A stretch of DNA of 64,000 bases from Acetomicrobium hydrogeniformans (GTDB lineage Bacteria > Synergistota > Synergistia > Synergistales > JAFGMB01). Positions 41,318 through 50,289 of the stretch are shown one piece after another. Position 1 is the stretch's first letter, and each line of letters opens with the position of its first letter. The position numbers and the translations under genes are program-made. The stretch lies in contig JAENYO010000010.1 of the NCBI GenBank assembly GCA_016841745.1, positions 1-64,000 of the forward strand. Direction: 5' to 3'. The notes beneath the pieces were generated by a model that saw only the letters and a program-made list of their open reading frames with translations, ran no database searches and was not told the origin of the DNA.

Positions 41318-42913
41318 ATGTCTTTTGATTTAGTAGTGAGAAACGCCAGAATTGTTGATGGTACCGGAGCTCCATGGTTTAAGGGTGATGTGGGGACTAA
41401 TGGAAGCAAGATCAGTTTTGTAGGGAAACTCCCTGAAAATGTACAGGCAGGAGAGATAATCGATGCAACAGGAAAGGTTCTGTGTCCTGGATTTATCGAT
41501 ATACATACACATTCGGATTTTTTGCTGTTAAGAGATCCCCTGATACTTTCAAAGTTGCGACAGGGTGTAACGACCCAGGGAATAGGCCAGTGTGGTTTAA
41601 GCCCTGCTCCCATATCGGCAGAGAAGATAGAGCTTCTGGATCAGTACCTCGGGTTTATTAAGGCAGGGGCAAAGCCTGACTGGAATTGGAATTCTTTTGC
41701 TGATTGGCTTAATGCTCTTGAAGGGCTAGACCTTGGTACAAACATTGCAGCTTTTGTCGGACATGGGACTGTTCGCATAGCTGTGATGGGATTTGAAGGT
41801 CGGATAGCCACCGAAGAAGAGATTAAAAAGATGCGTTACCTGGTCGAGTCATCTGTAGAGGAAGGGGCATTTGGACTGAGCAGTGGCTTGATTTATCCTC
41901 CAGGAGTTTACTCCTCTCTAGACGAAATAGCGCAGGTCTGTGTGGGATTAAAAAATAAGAATGGTTTATATGAATCTCACATGAGGAATGAGTCCAATGA
42001 TGTCGTATCCGGTGTGATGGAGACTGTAAGTATAGCCGAAAATACAGGGATTCCAGTTCAGGTATCTCATCATAAAGCTTTGGGGAAAGACAACTGGGGT
42101 TTAGTTAAAGATACATTGAATGAGATCGACAAGGCCCGAGACAGGGGTGTAGATATTACAGCAAACCAGTATCCCTATACGTCCTGCAGCACTACCCTAA
42201 GGGCTATCCTTCCACCCTGGGTACAGGAAGGAGGCGTTGATAAGGTTGTTGATCGTCTCAAAGATATGTCTATAAGAAAACAGATTACTGAAGAGATCAA
42301 CAGCGCTTCTTCTTGGGAAAATATGCTTAGACATGCAGGAGGATGTGAAGGAACTAGAATTCTGTATTCTCCCTATACACCAGAATATGAGGGTATGACC
42401 CTTGTTGAGATAGGAGAATGTATGGGGAAGGATCCATTAGAGGCTGCCTTCGACGTTATTGTTGCAAATAGGGGCGCAGATAATGCCGCCTATGATGCCA
42501 TTTCAGAGGATGATGTCAAGTTTGTAATTAAACATCCTGCTGTAATGGTGGCATCAGATTCCATCCCTCCAGCTGAAGGGGCAAAAACCCACCCGAGGAC
42601 TTGTGGGACTAATCCTAGAGTGCTTGGAAAGTATGTTCGGGAAGAAAAGACCCTGACTTTGGAAGATGCAGTGTGGAAAATGAGCGGTTTCCCGGCATGG
42701 AGACTTGGTCTTCAGACAAAAGGGATCATTAAAGAAGGAATGGATGCAGATCTTGTTATTTTTGATCCTGACTCAGTTAAGGATATGGCTACTTTTGAAA
42801 ATCCCAACCATGAACCAGTTGGAATTGATCATGTATTTGTAAATGGAGTCAAAATGATCAAAAATGGAAAACATACCGGGAAAACTGCTGGTAAAGTGTT
42901 AAGAAAACGATAA
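41318..42913 (+). CDS. N-acyl-D-amino-acid deacylase (D-aminoacylase)
   Basis: 531 residues of the amidohydrolase superfamily. The metal-binding HxH is in GFIDIHTHSDF; the family-specific AFVGHGTVRIAVMG, GLSSGLIYPPG, LYESHMRNE, VQVSHHKALG and VMVASDSIPP blocks follow in the D-aminoacylase order. It removes an acyl group from N-acyl-D-amino acids (or a close dipeptide-like substrate) in the cytosol. ATG 41318 is used; a TTG lies directly before it. It stands between the TRAP permease and alanine racemase, so the operon likely imports, deacylates and racemises D-amino-acid derivatives. Confidence 0.9.
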   Translation: MSFDLVVRNARIVDGTGAPWFKGDVGTNGSKISFVGKLPENVQAGEIIDATGKVLCPGFIDIHTHSDFLLLRDPLILSKLRQGVTTQGIGQCGLSPAPISAEKIELLDQYLGFIKAGAKPDWNWNSFADWLNALEGLDLGTNIAAFVGHGTVRIAVMGFEGRIATEEEIKKMRYLVESSVEEGAFGLSSGLIYPPGVYSSLDEIAQVCVGLKNKNGLYESHMRNESNDVVSGVMETVSIAENTGIPVQVSHHKALGKDNWGLVKDTLNEIDKARDRGVDITANQYPYTSCSTTLRAILPPWVQEGGVDKVVDRLKDMSIRKQITEEINSASSWENMLRHAGGCEGTRILYSPYTPEYEGMTLVEIGECMGKDPLEAAFDVIVANRGADNAAYDAISEDDVKFVIKHPAVMVASDSIPPAEGAKTHPRTCGTNPRVLGKYVREEKTLTLEDAVWKMSGFPAWRLGLQTKGIIKEGMDADLVIFDPDSVKDMATFENPNHEPVGIDHVFVNGVKMIKNGKHTGKTAGKVLRKR

Positions 42914-43026
42914 AAATCTTTAATATTCAATAAGGGACAAGGGGAGTTCTTTCTCTTGCCCCACATTTTCAGCCCAGATCGACATCCAGGTATCTCTTTA
43001 TATAAAATAAGGAGGATCTTAATATT

Positions 43027-44148
43027 ATGACTTGGCGAACAACTCGGATGGAAGTAAACCTTGGAAATATAAAGGAAAACTACAAGGCGATCCAAAAACA
43101 TATTGGAGAAGGTAAGAGAATCTTTGGAGTAGTAAAAGGGAATGCCTATAATCTTGGGGCAGTACAGGTTGCAAGGACGCTTTTAGAAGTTGGCACGGAT
43201 TTCTTTGCAGTAGCAACTCCTGATGAAGCCATTGAACTGAGAGAAGCAGGAATAGAAACTCCGGTTCTTGTGTTGGGCCCATCACCCTGCGCAGTTGCGG
43301 AAGAGTATGTCAGGTATGGTATAAGGGCTGCCATTAATGATCTTGGAATTGCCAAAGCACTTTCCCGGGCATCTGAAAAACTTAATATGCCCGCTTACGG
43401 TCATTTAAAAATAGATTCAGGAATGGGCAGGATCGGTTTTTTCCCCGAAGAGGTGGTGAATGCTGCCTTGAAGATAAAGGAAATGCCCGGAGTAGTAATG
43501 GAAGGTGTGTTCACCCATTTTGCCATATCGGACCAGAAAGATCTTACTTACACCTGGGAACAGTATCATAAATTTGAAAGGGTACTGAAAGAAATAGAGA
43601 CTGCGGGGATCAACTTCCGCATCAGACACTGCTGTAATTCCGGTGCGACCCTCGCATTACCTGAGCTGGCCATGGATGGTGTCAGACCGGGTCAGTTGGT
43701 TGTTGGTATGTACCCATCTGCTGAAGCGGTTAGATCAGTTGCGATAAAGCCCGGTTTCGAGTTTAAAACAGCGGTGGTTGCTCTGAGAGATGTGCCTGCG
43801 GGAAGAGGGCTGAGTTATGGATTGATCTATCATACGTCCAGTACTGAAAAGATAGCCGTTCTGCCAGTTGGCTACGCTGATGGTTTCAGCAGAGATCTTT
43901 CCGGTAAGGGAACGGAAGTATTGGTCAGGGGTGTCAGATGTCCTGTCGTCGGAAGGGTATGTATGGACCAGGCCATGGTAAATGTAAGCAATCTTCCCCA
44001 TGTCGAAATTGGGGATGAGGTTGTCCTGTTAGGAAGACAGGGCAGTGAGTTCATATCTCTGGAAGAAATGGCTGAAAAAATAGGTGGCATTGTAACGACA
44101 ATCCCAACAGGTATAAGCAAAAGGGTCCCAAGAGTCTATTTTGAATGA
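43027..44148 (+). CDS. Alanine racemase family protein
   Basis: 373 residues. The PLP Lys is in VVKGNAYNLGAVQVAR (Lys37); the usual motif is VVKADAYGHG, so Gly, Asn and Leu replace common residues. GRIGF, the SYGLIYHT region with the second catalytic Tyr, and RVCMDQAMVN are present. It interconverts L- and D-alanine, supplying cell-wall D-alanine or, here, feeding D-amino acids into catabolism. The motif changes and the operon with the deacylase allow a broader amino-acid racemase. AAGGAGG precedes the ATG. Confidence 0.88.
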   Translation: MTWRTTRMEVNLGNIKENYKAIQKHIGEGKRIFGVVKGNAYNLGAVQVARTLLEVGTDFFAVATPDEAIELREAGIETPVLVLGPSPCAVAEEYVRYGIRAAINDLGIAKALSRASEKLNMPAYGHLKIDSGMGRIGFFPEEVVNAALKIKEMPGVVMEGVFTHFAISDQKDLTYTWEQYHKFERVLKEIETAGINFRIRHCCNSGATLALPELAMDGVRPGQLVVGMYPSAEAVRSVAIKPGFEFKTAVVALRDVPAGRGLSYGLIYHTSSTEKIAVLPVGYADGFSRDLSGKGTEVLVRGVRCPVVGRVCMDQAMVNVSNLPHVEIGDEVVLLGRQGSEFISLEEMAEKIGGIVTTIPTGISKRVPRVYFE

Positions 44149-44401
44149 ATCTGGGTTACCCCCAGGAACACATAATCCAGAAATAACGATGATGACCAGG
44201 AGATAGCTTTTTTTGTTCTTTTTTTCCCATACTATCCCTTCACACATAGGTCTCAATACTGATCTTTTCCCACAAATAGGATAAATCTTTCAAGGGGTCA
44301 TTGAATTAATTTTCAAAGACCCCTTATAATATACTTTCGGGGTTTTGAAAGACTTATATTTCAGTGAGGAATTTATTATCTTGAAAGGAGCGAGGAGTCT
44401 G

Positions 44402-45046
44402 GTGTCTAAAATTAGATGGATACTTTTTGTTGTTGCCCTGATAATAGGGATATCAATGGTGGTCCCTGTTGAGAGCAGCGCTGAAGGTCAGAGAATAACC
44501 AGTATGGAATCTCGGATGATGGCGATACAGAAAGATCAGGAAGAAAAGGTAATGGTGAAGGACCATGAAGTTAAACAACAGGTAGTGGCGAAAACATTCA
44601 AAAGCGTAAATCCCTCCCTTGATGACGGGGCTGCTCTTAAATTTGCACAATATGTTATGGAAGCGGGGGATTATTTCGGAGTGGACCCTTTTCTTATAGC
44701 CTCAATAATAATCAAGGAATCCCATGTGAAATACAAAGCCAAGTCAAAACGTGCAGCCTATGGCCTTATGCAGGTAAACTGGAAGGTTCATCGGAACAAT
44801 ATCAGCAATACCTTTTCAAACATCAGGACACTTTCCGATCTTATCCAGCCCAAAAACAATATTCTCGTAGGAACATATATATTTTCGTGTTACTTTAAAT
44901 CGTCGGGAGGGAATGTTTCCAAGGCACTTTCCCGTTATCTGGGTGCTTCAGGCAGGAAATATATAGCGTCTGTAATGAAATATCATGGAAAAATGAAGGA
45001 CCTTTATTCCTTCCACATTGAACAGACTAAACAGCAGATTTCCTGA
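44402..45046 (+). CDS. Lytic transglycosylase (SLT domain), exported
   Basis: 214 residues from GTG 44402, chosen because GAGGAG and AAAGGAG lie just upstream and it gives a proper signal sequence (RWILFVVALIIGISMVVPVESSA). The SLT domain holds the catalytic Glu in SIIIKESHVKYKAKSKRAAYG, with GLMQVNW after it and a C-terminal LSRYLGASGRKY. It cleaves the glycan strand of peptidoglycan. A TTG at 44381 is an alternative start. It lies alone before htpG. Confidence 0.88.
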   Translation: MSKIRWILFVVALIIGISMVVPVESSAEGQRITSMESRMMAIQKDQEEKVMVKDHEVKQQVVAKTFKSVNPSLDDGAALKFAQYVMEAGDYFGVDPFLIASIIIKESHVKYKAKSKRAAYGLMQVNWKVHRNNISNTFSNIRTLSDLIQPKNNILVGTYIFSCYFKSSGGNVSKALSRYLGASGRKYIASVMKYHGKMKDLYSFHIEQTKQQIS

Positions 45047-45091
45047 GCTGGATTAAATCTTGTCAGGATAATGTAAAAGGAGAATATCATT

Positions 45092-47011
45092 ATGACAGCA
45101 AAAAGATCTACATATAAATTTGAAACGGAAGCAAGACAGGTTCTGGAGATGATGGTTTACTCTGTCTATTCCAACAAGGATATTTTTCTCAGGGAACTCA
45201 TCTCCAATGGTTCTGATGCGTTGGACAAACTGAGGATAGAAGCTCTTACACATGAGGGTTTGAGGGATGATGCCCAGGACCTCCACATAAGGATCGAGAC
45301 AGACCCTTCTGAAAATATCCTTTCCATATCTGACAACGGTATCGGTATGAACAGAGATGAAATAAGGGAGTTTATTGGTACAATAGCCAGATCCGGTACT
45401 AAGGAATATCTGGAATATCTCAAGGGGCAGAACAAAAAAGATCTGGCGGAAGAACTTATCGGTCAGTTCGGTGTAGGTTTCTATTCTTCATTCATGGTGG
45501 CAAAGAAGGTAACGCTTGTTACTATGAGAGCTGGCGAGAACGTTGCCTGGAAATGGGAATCAACCGGGGATGGTACCTATAGCCTTGAGGAGGCACAGAG
45601 ACCAACTCATGGTACGACAGTGATCCTGGAACTCAAGACCCCCGATGAAGAAAAGGGAATAAAGGATTATACCGGAGAGTGGACGATCAGGGAGATAGTC
45701 AGGAAGTATTCCGATTTTGTCTCATATCCAGTGAGAATGAAAGTGGAACGGAAAAAGGATGATGAAACAGTAATAGAGGATGTTGTTCTCAACTCGATGA
45801 AAGCCATATGGGCAAGGCCGGAGAATGAAGTTTCCGATGAAGAATTCACCGAGTTTTACAGGCATATTTCACATGACTGGAATGAGCCATGGAAAAGGAT
45901 CTCAATGATGGCAGAGGGTGTATCCCAGTTCAGAGGTCTGTTTTTCATACCTTCTAAAGCTTCTTCGGGTATGTTCATGAGAGAGCAGAACGAAGGAATA
46001 AACCTCTACATCAAGAAGGTTTTTATAATGAACGACTGGAAGGATCTTATACCTGAGTATCTTAGATTTGTGAGAGGGGTAATCGATTCAGAGGATCTCC
46101 CACTCAACATTTCCAGGGAGATCCTCCAGGAAGATCCACAGGTAAAGCTTATCCGACGAAGTTCTGTAAGAAAGATCCTGGCGGAACTGAAAAAGACACT
46201 CAGGGATGAACCTGATGATTACAGGAAATTCTGGAAGGAATTTGGAGTTATCCTTAAAGAAGGCATAGTAAACGATCCGGACAATAGAAAAAGCATACTT
46301 GATATTGCCCTGTTCCCTTCAACCGCTTCGAGAGAAGAGATTACTACCCTTGCAGGATATATTGAAAGAATGCAGGAGGGACAGTCGGAAATCTACTATA
46401 TGACAGGTCAGGTTCTTGAAAATCTCCGTCATTCTCCCCATCTGGAAGCGTTTGTGGATAAGGGTTATGAGATTCTTTTACTAGCAGATCCTGTCGATGA
46501 GATTCTCATGCATTATTGTACCGATTATGAAGACAGAAAGTTTGTATCTGTAGGCCAGGGTAATGTCAGGCCTGGCACGGATGAGGAAAAAAAGAGATCC
46601 TTAGAGGCACTTGAAGAAAAGGGGAAAAGTTTTCAGGGACTTTTATCCTTTATGAAGGAAAAACTTGTAGATCGGGTCAAGGATGTGAGACTCTCAGACA
46701 GGCTGAGTACTTCTCCTGTCTGCCTTGTCACTGGAGAGGAAGATGTTTCTCCCCAGATGGAACAGATGCTCCGTGCTATGGGGCAGGATGTACCAGATAT
46801 CAAGCGTATCCTTGAGATCAATCCGGAACATCCCCTTTTCAGTACCCTTACCGATCTGTATAGCAAGGAAGACCTCCATGAAAAGCTTAAAGAATACTGT
46901 GAGATGATCTATGATCAGGCTCTTCTTGCAGAAGGGGGAACTATAAAAGATCCGGCTGAATTTGGCAGGAGAATTGCCCATCTCATGGTTCAAGCCATAG
47001 ATGAGGACTAA
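45092..47011 (+). CDS. htpG: Chaperone HtpG (Hsp90)
   Basis: 639 residues, the family length. The GHKL ATPase motifs are clear: ELISNGSDALDKLR, ISDNGIGM, and LIGQFGVGFYSSFMVA. The middle domain has the catalytic-loop Arg region and PLNISREILQ, and the C-terminal dimerisation domain ends at AHLMVQAIDED. It folds clients in the cytosol in an ATP-driven way. AAAGGAG precedes the ATG. Confidence 0.97.
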   Translation: MTAKRSTYKFETEARQVLEMMVYSVYSNKDIFLRELISNGSDALDKLRIEALTHEGLRDDAQDLHIRIETDPSENILSISDNGIGMNRDEIREFIGTIARSGTKEYLEYLKGQNKKDLAEELIGQFGVGFYSSFMVAKKVTLVTMRAGENVAWKWESTGDGTYSLEEAQRPTHGTTVILELKTPDEEKGIKDYTGEWTIREIVRKYSDFVSYPVRMKVERKKDDETVIEDVVLNSMKAIWARPENEVSDEEFTEFYRHISHDWNEPWKRISMMAEGVSQFRGLFFIPSKASSGMFMREQNEGINLYIKKVFIMNDWKDLIPEYLRFVRGVIDSEDLPLNISREILQEDPQVKLIRRSSVRKILAELKKTLRDEPDDYRKFWKEFGVILKEGIVNDPDNRKSILDIALFPSTASREEITTLAGYIERMQEGQSEIYYMTGQVLENLRHSPHLEAFVDKGYEILLLADPVDEILMHYCTDYEDRKFVSVGQGNVRPGTDEEKKRSLEALEEKGKSFQGLLSFMKEKLVDRVKDVRLSDRLSTSPVCLVTGEEDVSPQMEQMLRAMGQDVPDIKRILEINPEHPLFSTLTDLYSKEDLHEKLKEYCEMIYDQALLAEGGTIKDPAEFGRRIAHLMVQAIDED

Positions 47012-47047
47012 CCCTTATTCTACCTGTATGATCATGGGGGGTGCCCA

Positions 47048-47938
47048 TTGCAGCGTCAGACTTTAGCCATGCTTAAGCTGGCTTCAGGAGTTCTGATGTG
47101 GGGTGCCTCCTATACTGCTATAAAGGTTGCAGTTTCCGAGGTTTCTCCAATAACCCTTCTATGGTTGCGCACAGGAATAGGAACAGCTGTTCTCCTTCTA
47201 ATCCTTTTTTTCCAGAAAAGGATAAACCTTTTACCAGGCCGGGACCTTCTGGATTTTGCACTTCTTGGTTTTCTCGGTGTATTTCTGCATAATTATATAC
47301 AGTCCACCGGGTTGGAGACTGCTTCAGCAGGTATGGCGGGAATAATTATTTCTTCCACTCCTGTGGTTATTGCAATCCTGGGGAGGCTATTCCTCAAGGA
47401 ACAGGTCAGCCTTGTTCAATGGTTTGGAATCGGAGTCTCGTCTTTTGGCGTTCTTCTCGTTGCAACCAGGGGAAATCTAATGAAATTATCGGAACTGGTG
47501 CTGTCTTCTCAAGGAGACCTTCTTGTTATATGCAGCGTTTTTACATGGGCTGTTTTTTCAGTGATCTCAAGAAAAAAACTTCAGAATCATCCACCTGACC
47601 TCGCCATGCTCTTTACAATGGCTTCGGGGTTGCTTTTTAGTACGATCCCTTTTATCTGGGCCGGAGCTTTCAGGCAATTGGCTGATCTATCACCTGAAGG
47701 ATGGTTCAGTGTTCTTTTTCTAGGGATTTTCTGTTCTGCCCTGGCGTATGTTTTCTGGTATGGTGGGTTAAAAGACCTCCCCTCTTCAAGGGTAGGCATT
47801 TTTCTTTACCTGAGTCCGGTCGTTTCAGTGACTGTGGCTGCTGTTTTCCTGTCCGAGGCGGTGACCTGTATCGTTGTTGCAGGTGGCCTACTGGTTTTAT
47901 CAGGTGTTGGTCTTGTAAACTACGGGAAAATAAAATAA
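47048..47938 (+). CDS. DMT/EamA family transporter
   Basis: 296 residues with ten hydrophobic helices in two EamA repeats. The first starts SGVLMWGASYTAIKVAVSEVSP and contains YIQSTGLETASAGMAGIIISSTPV; the second starts GDLLVICSVFTWAVFSVISRK and contains SRVGIFLYLSPVVSVTVAAVFL. These are small-molecule exporters or importers such as amino-acid exporters. The start is TTG 47048 after GGGGGGTG; ATG 47069 is an alternative. Confidence 0.9.
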   Translation: MQRQTLAMLKLASGVLMWGASYTAIKVAVSEVSPITLLWLRTGIGTAVLLLILFFQKRINLLPGRDLLDFALLGFLGVFLHNYIQSTGLETASAGMAGIIISSTPVVIAILGRLFLKEQVSLVQWFGIGVSSFGVLLVATRGNLMKLSELVLSSQGDLLVICSVFTWAVFSVISRKKLQNHPPDLAMLFTMASGLLFSTIPFIWAGAFRQLADLSPEGWFSVLFLGIFCSALAYVFWYGGLKDLPSSRVGIFLYLSPVVSVTVAAVFLSEAVTCIVVAGGLLVLSGVGLVNYGKIK

Positions 47939-47960
47939 TCCATATCCAGATATTAACATT

Positions 47961-47996
47961 GACTGGAAGCAGGATTCGCCATTCCTGCCTCCAGTC
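47961..47996. terminator. Stem-loop between convergent genes
   Basis: GACTGGA-A-GCAGGA pairs with TCCTGC-C-TCCAGTC. There is no strong T-run, but its position between convergent genes suggests termination. Confidence 0.5.
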
Positions 47997-48028
47997 GAAA
48001 TCTGTTTACAGGGACTTTAAGATAGCTC

Positions 48029-48625
48029 CTATGATAAAAAGGATTTTCCCCATTTTTGTTCATAGAGGAAATCTCTGAGTGGATATCTCTCTCTTTCATC
48101 AAATTCCATTTTCCTCAAGTCGGGAGACAGACATTCGGGATCCCCGGGGTAACCCACTGCAATAGCGGTAATGGGTTGAAAATCATCAGGTATTTCATAG
48201 TTTTCCCTTGCCTTTTCGACTGAAAAACCTGCCATGGCGTGGGTATAAAGACCTAATGAAGTAGCCTGCAACATCAGATTCTGAATGGCTAGACCCATAT
48301 CGTGAAGGGAATGGCGGTTTCCTGATTCTCTGGTTCGAAATGTTATCTTGGCTACTGCTATAACAAGGAGATATGCATTTTTTGCCCACACCTGATTCTT
48401 TTCAACAAGACAGTCAAGCATTATGTGGAAATTATCTTCATCATCCTGTGTAGCTATAATAAATTGCCAGGGTTGGTCATTAAAACAGGATGGTGCCCAT
48501 CGGGCTGCCTCAAAAAGGGATAGAATATCAGCTTTTTCTATCTCAGTATTTGAAAAAGCCCTGGGACTCCATCTTTTTCGGAGTATTTCAAGGACAGGAT
48601 GATCTGTTGAAGCAATCTTTTCCAT
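48029..48625 (-). CDS. Nitroreductase family protein
   Basis: 198 residues with FMN-binding motifs: LRKRWSPRAFSN near the N-terminus, EAARWAPSCFNDQPWQFI (about 40-57), and DMGLAIQNLMLQATSLGL plus AVGYPGDPE near the end. It is a flavin oxidoreductase using NAD(P)H. The substrate is unknown. It is monocistronic and divergent from pepA. Confidence 0.9.
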   Translation of the reverse strand: MEKIASTDHPVLEILRKRWSPRAFSNTEIEKADILSLFEAARWAPSCFNDQPWQFIIATQDDEDNFHIMLDCLVEKNQVWAKNAYLLVIAVAKITFRTRESGNRHSLHDMGLAIQNLMLQATSLGLYTHAMAGFSVEKARENYEIPDDFQPITAIAVGYPGDPECLSPDLRKMEFDERERYPLRDFLYEQKWGKSFLS

Positions 48626-48775
48626 GATATCAGCCTTCCCTTCTAATGTGATTTTAAATACATATTCTTTATATATTATAGGTTATGGAAATAAAATCAG
48701 ACTTTTGTTACTGTTAATCTTCACAAAGGCAAGTTACCCATTGGGCAAATTCTCAATCTGGAGAGGTGTATTAAT

Positions 48776-50242
48776 ATGAAAATAGAAAGTTATCACGGGG
48801 AACTCAGAGAAATCAGAGTCCGGACTTTTGCGTTTCTGATGTATGAAGAGGATCTGTCTTGTCTGGAAAAACTGGATGCGGAAATATCAAAACATATTCG
48901 CTCAGTTGTAGGTACTTCAGGATTCAAGGCAAAAAAGGGAAATATACTCTCCGTTCCCATGAGCAGGGGGCAGATAAGTTGTATTTACCTGGTGGGGCTT
49001 GGAAGCAAAGAAAAATCAGCCCCCGATGTATTCCGTTACTGTGCTGGAGAACTGATTCGCAGGGCGGGTAAGGACAAGGTTAAGGATATCCTCATCTGTG
49101 TGCCTGTTAAGGTTGACTTTGTTCTGGCCAAGGTCCTTGCCGAAGCATGTGAACTCGGATCATATTCCTTTGAAAAGTATAAGACGAAAAAAGAAGACAA
49201 TGGCTCCGAAAAGATCGAACAGGTCTACATTTACGAGGGAGATGAACCTGGCATACATATGGGGACCATTTTCGCTTCAGCTCAGAACTTTTCTCGGGAT
49301 CTTGCAAATGAACCTGGTAATGTGATCAATCCAGTGTCATTTTCGGAAGAGGCAGTGAAACTTTCTGAAACATATGGCCTGTCCTGCGAGATCTGGGATG
49401 AACAGAAACTGAAAGAAGAACGAATGCTTGCCCTCTGGCATGTGGGAAAAGGGTCTTCCATTCCTCCCCGGTTTATCCATCTTTCCTATTGCCCCGTCTT
49501 GAAACCTGAAGCCAGGATCGTTTTTGTCGGGAAAGGTATTACCTTTGACAGTGGTGGTCTTAACATCAAGCCAGGAGAACATATGCGGGATATGAAGGGT
49601 GACAAGACCGGTGCCTGTAATGTCCTGGGTATAATGAAGGCGATAGGGGAGTTTAAACCAAAGGTAGAGGTACATGTAATAGTTGGTGCCGCCGAGAATA
49701 TGCCAGGTGGGAACTCTTATCGTCCTGATGATATTATCAGTGCCAGAAATGGCAAAACCATTGAGATCGATAACACTGATGCGGAGGGAAGGGTAACCCT
49801 TGCAGATGCACTCTCATTTGCGTCTGAACTAAAACCCGACATGATTATCGATATGGCTACCTTGACAGGGGCATGTGTGGTTGCCCTTGGACAATATACA
49901 GCAGGCCTTTTTACGAATAACGATGACGCAGGAAAGGCAGTTCTTGAAGCCGCTGCAAGATCCGGAGAGCGCCTCTGGAAGCTTCCCATGGATGATGAAA
50001 AACTCAGGGAACAGATAAAATCTCCTTTTGCTGATGTTATGAATACTGGAGGTAGATGGGGTGGTGCCATAACTGCAGCCATGTTTCTGGAGGAATTTGT
50101 GGATGAATCCATACCCTGGGTTCATCTTGATATTGCTGGTGTGGATAGTTATAAAAAACCCTTTGGTTACTATCCGGAAGGTGCCACAGCTTTTGGTGTC
50201 AGGGTTTGCCTTGAACTTGTCATTTCGTTAGATAAAGGTTAA
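48776..50242 (+). CDS. pepA: Leucyl aminopeptidase (M17)
   Basis: 488 residues. The N-terminal macro-like domain is followed by the two-metal catalytic domain: VGKGITFDSGGLNIKPG, MRDMKGDKTGACNVLG and the hallmark NTDAEGRVTLADAL. It releases N-terminal residues from peptides in the cytosol, which suits peptide fermentation. GGAGAGGTG precedes the ATG. It has its own terminator. Confidence 0.95.
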   Translation: MKIESYHGELREIRVRTFAFLMYEEDLSCLEKLDAEISKHIRSVVGTSGFKAKKGNILSVPMSRGQISCIYLVGLGSKEKSAPDVFRYCAGELIRRAGKDKVKDILICVPVKVDFVLAKVLAEACELGSYSFEKYKTKKEDNGSEKIEQVYIYEGDEPGIHMGTIFASAQNFSRDLANEPGNVINPVSFSEEAVKLSETYGLSCEIWDEQKLKEERMLALWHVGKGSSIPPRFIHLSYCPVLKPEARIVFVGKGITFDSGGLNIKPGEHMRDMKGDKTGACNVLGIMKAIGEFKPKVEVHVIVGAAENMPGGNSYRPDDIISARNGKTIEIDNTDAEGRVTLADALSFASELKPDMIIDMATLTGACVVALGQYTAGLFTNNDDAGKAVLEAAARSGERLWKLPMDDEKLREQIKSPFADVMNTGGRWGGAITAAMFLEEFVDESIPWVHLDIAGVDSYKKPFGYYPEGATAFGVRVCLELVISLDKG

Positions 50243-50247
50243 AAATA

Positions 50248-50283
50248 AAAGGGGGATGGTGTAAATATCCAACCCCCTTTTAT
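50248..50283. terminator. Bidirectional terminator between pepA and mnmE
   Basis: AAAAGGGGG pairs with CCCCCTTTT around an AT-rich loop, with T-rich flanks in both directions. Confidence 0.8.
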
Positions 50284-50289
50284 TTATCA

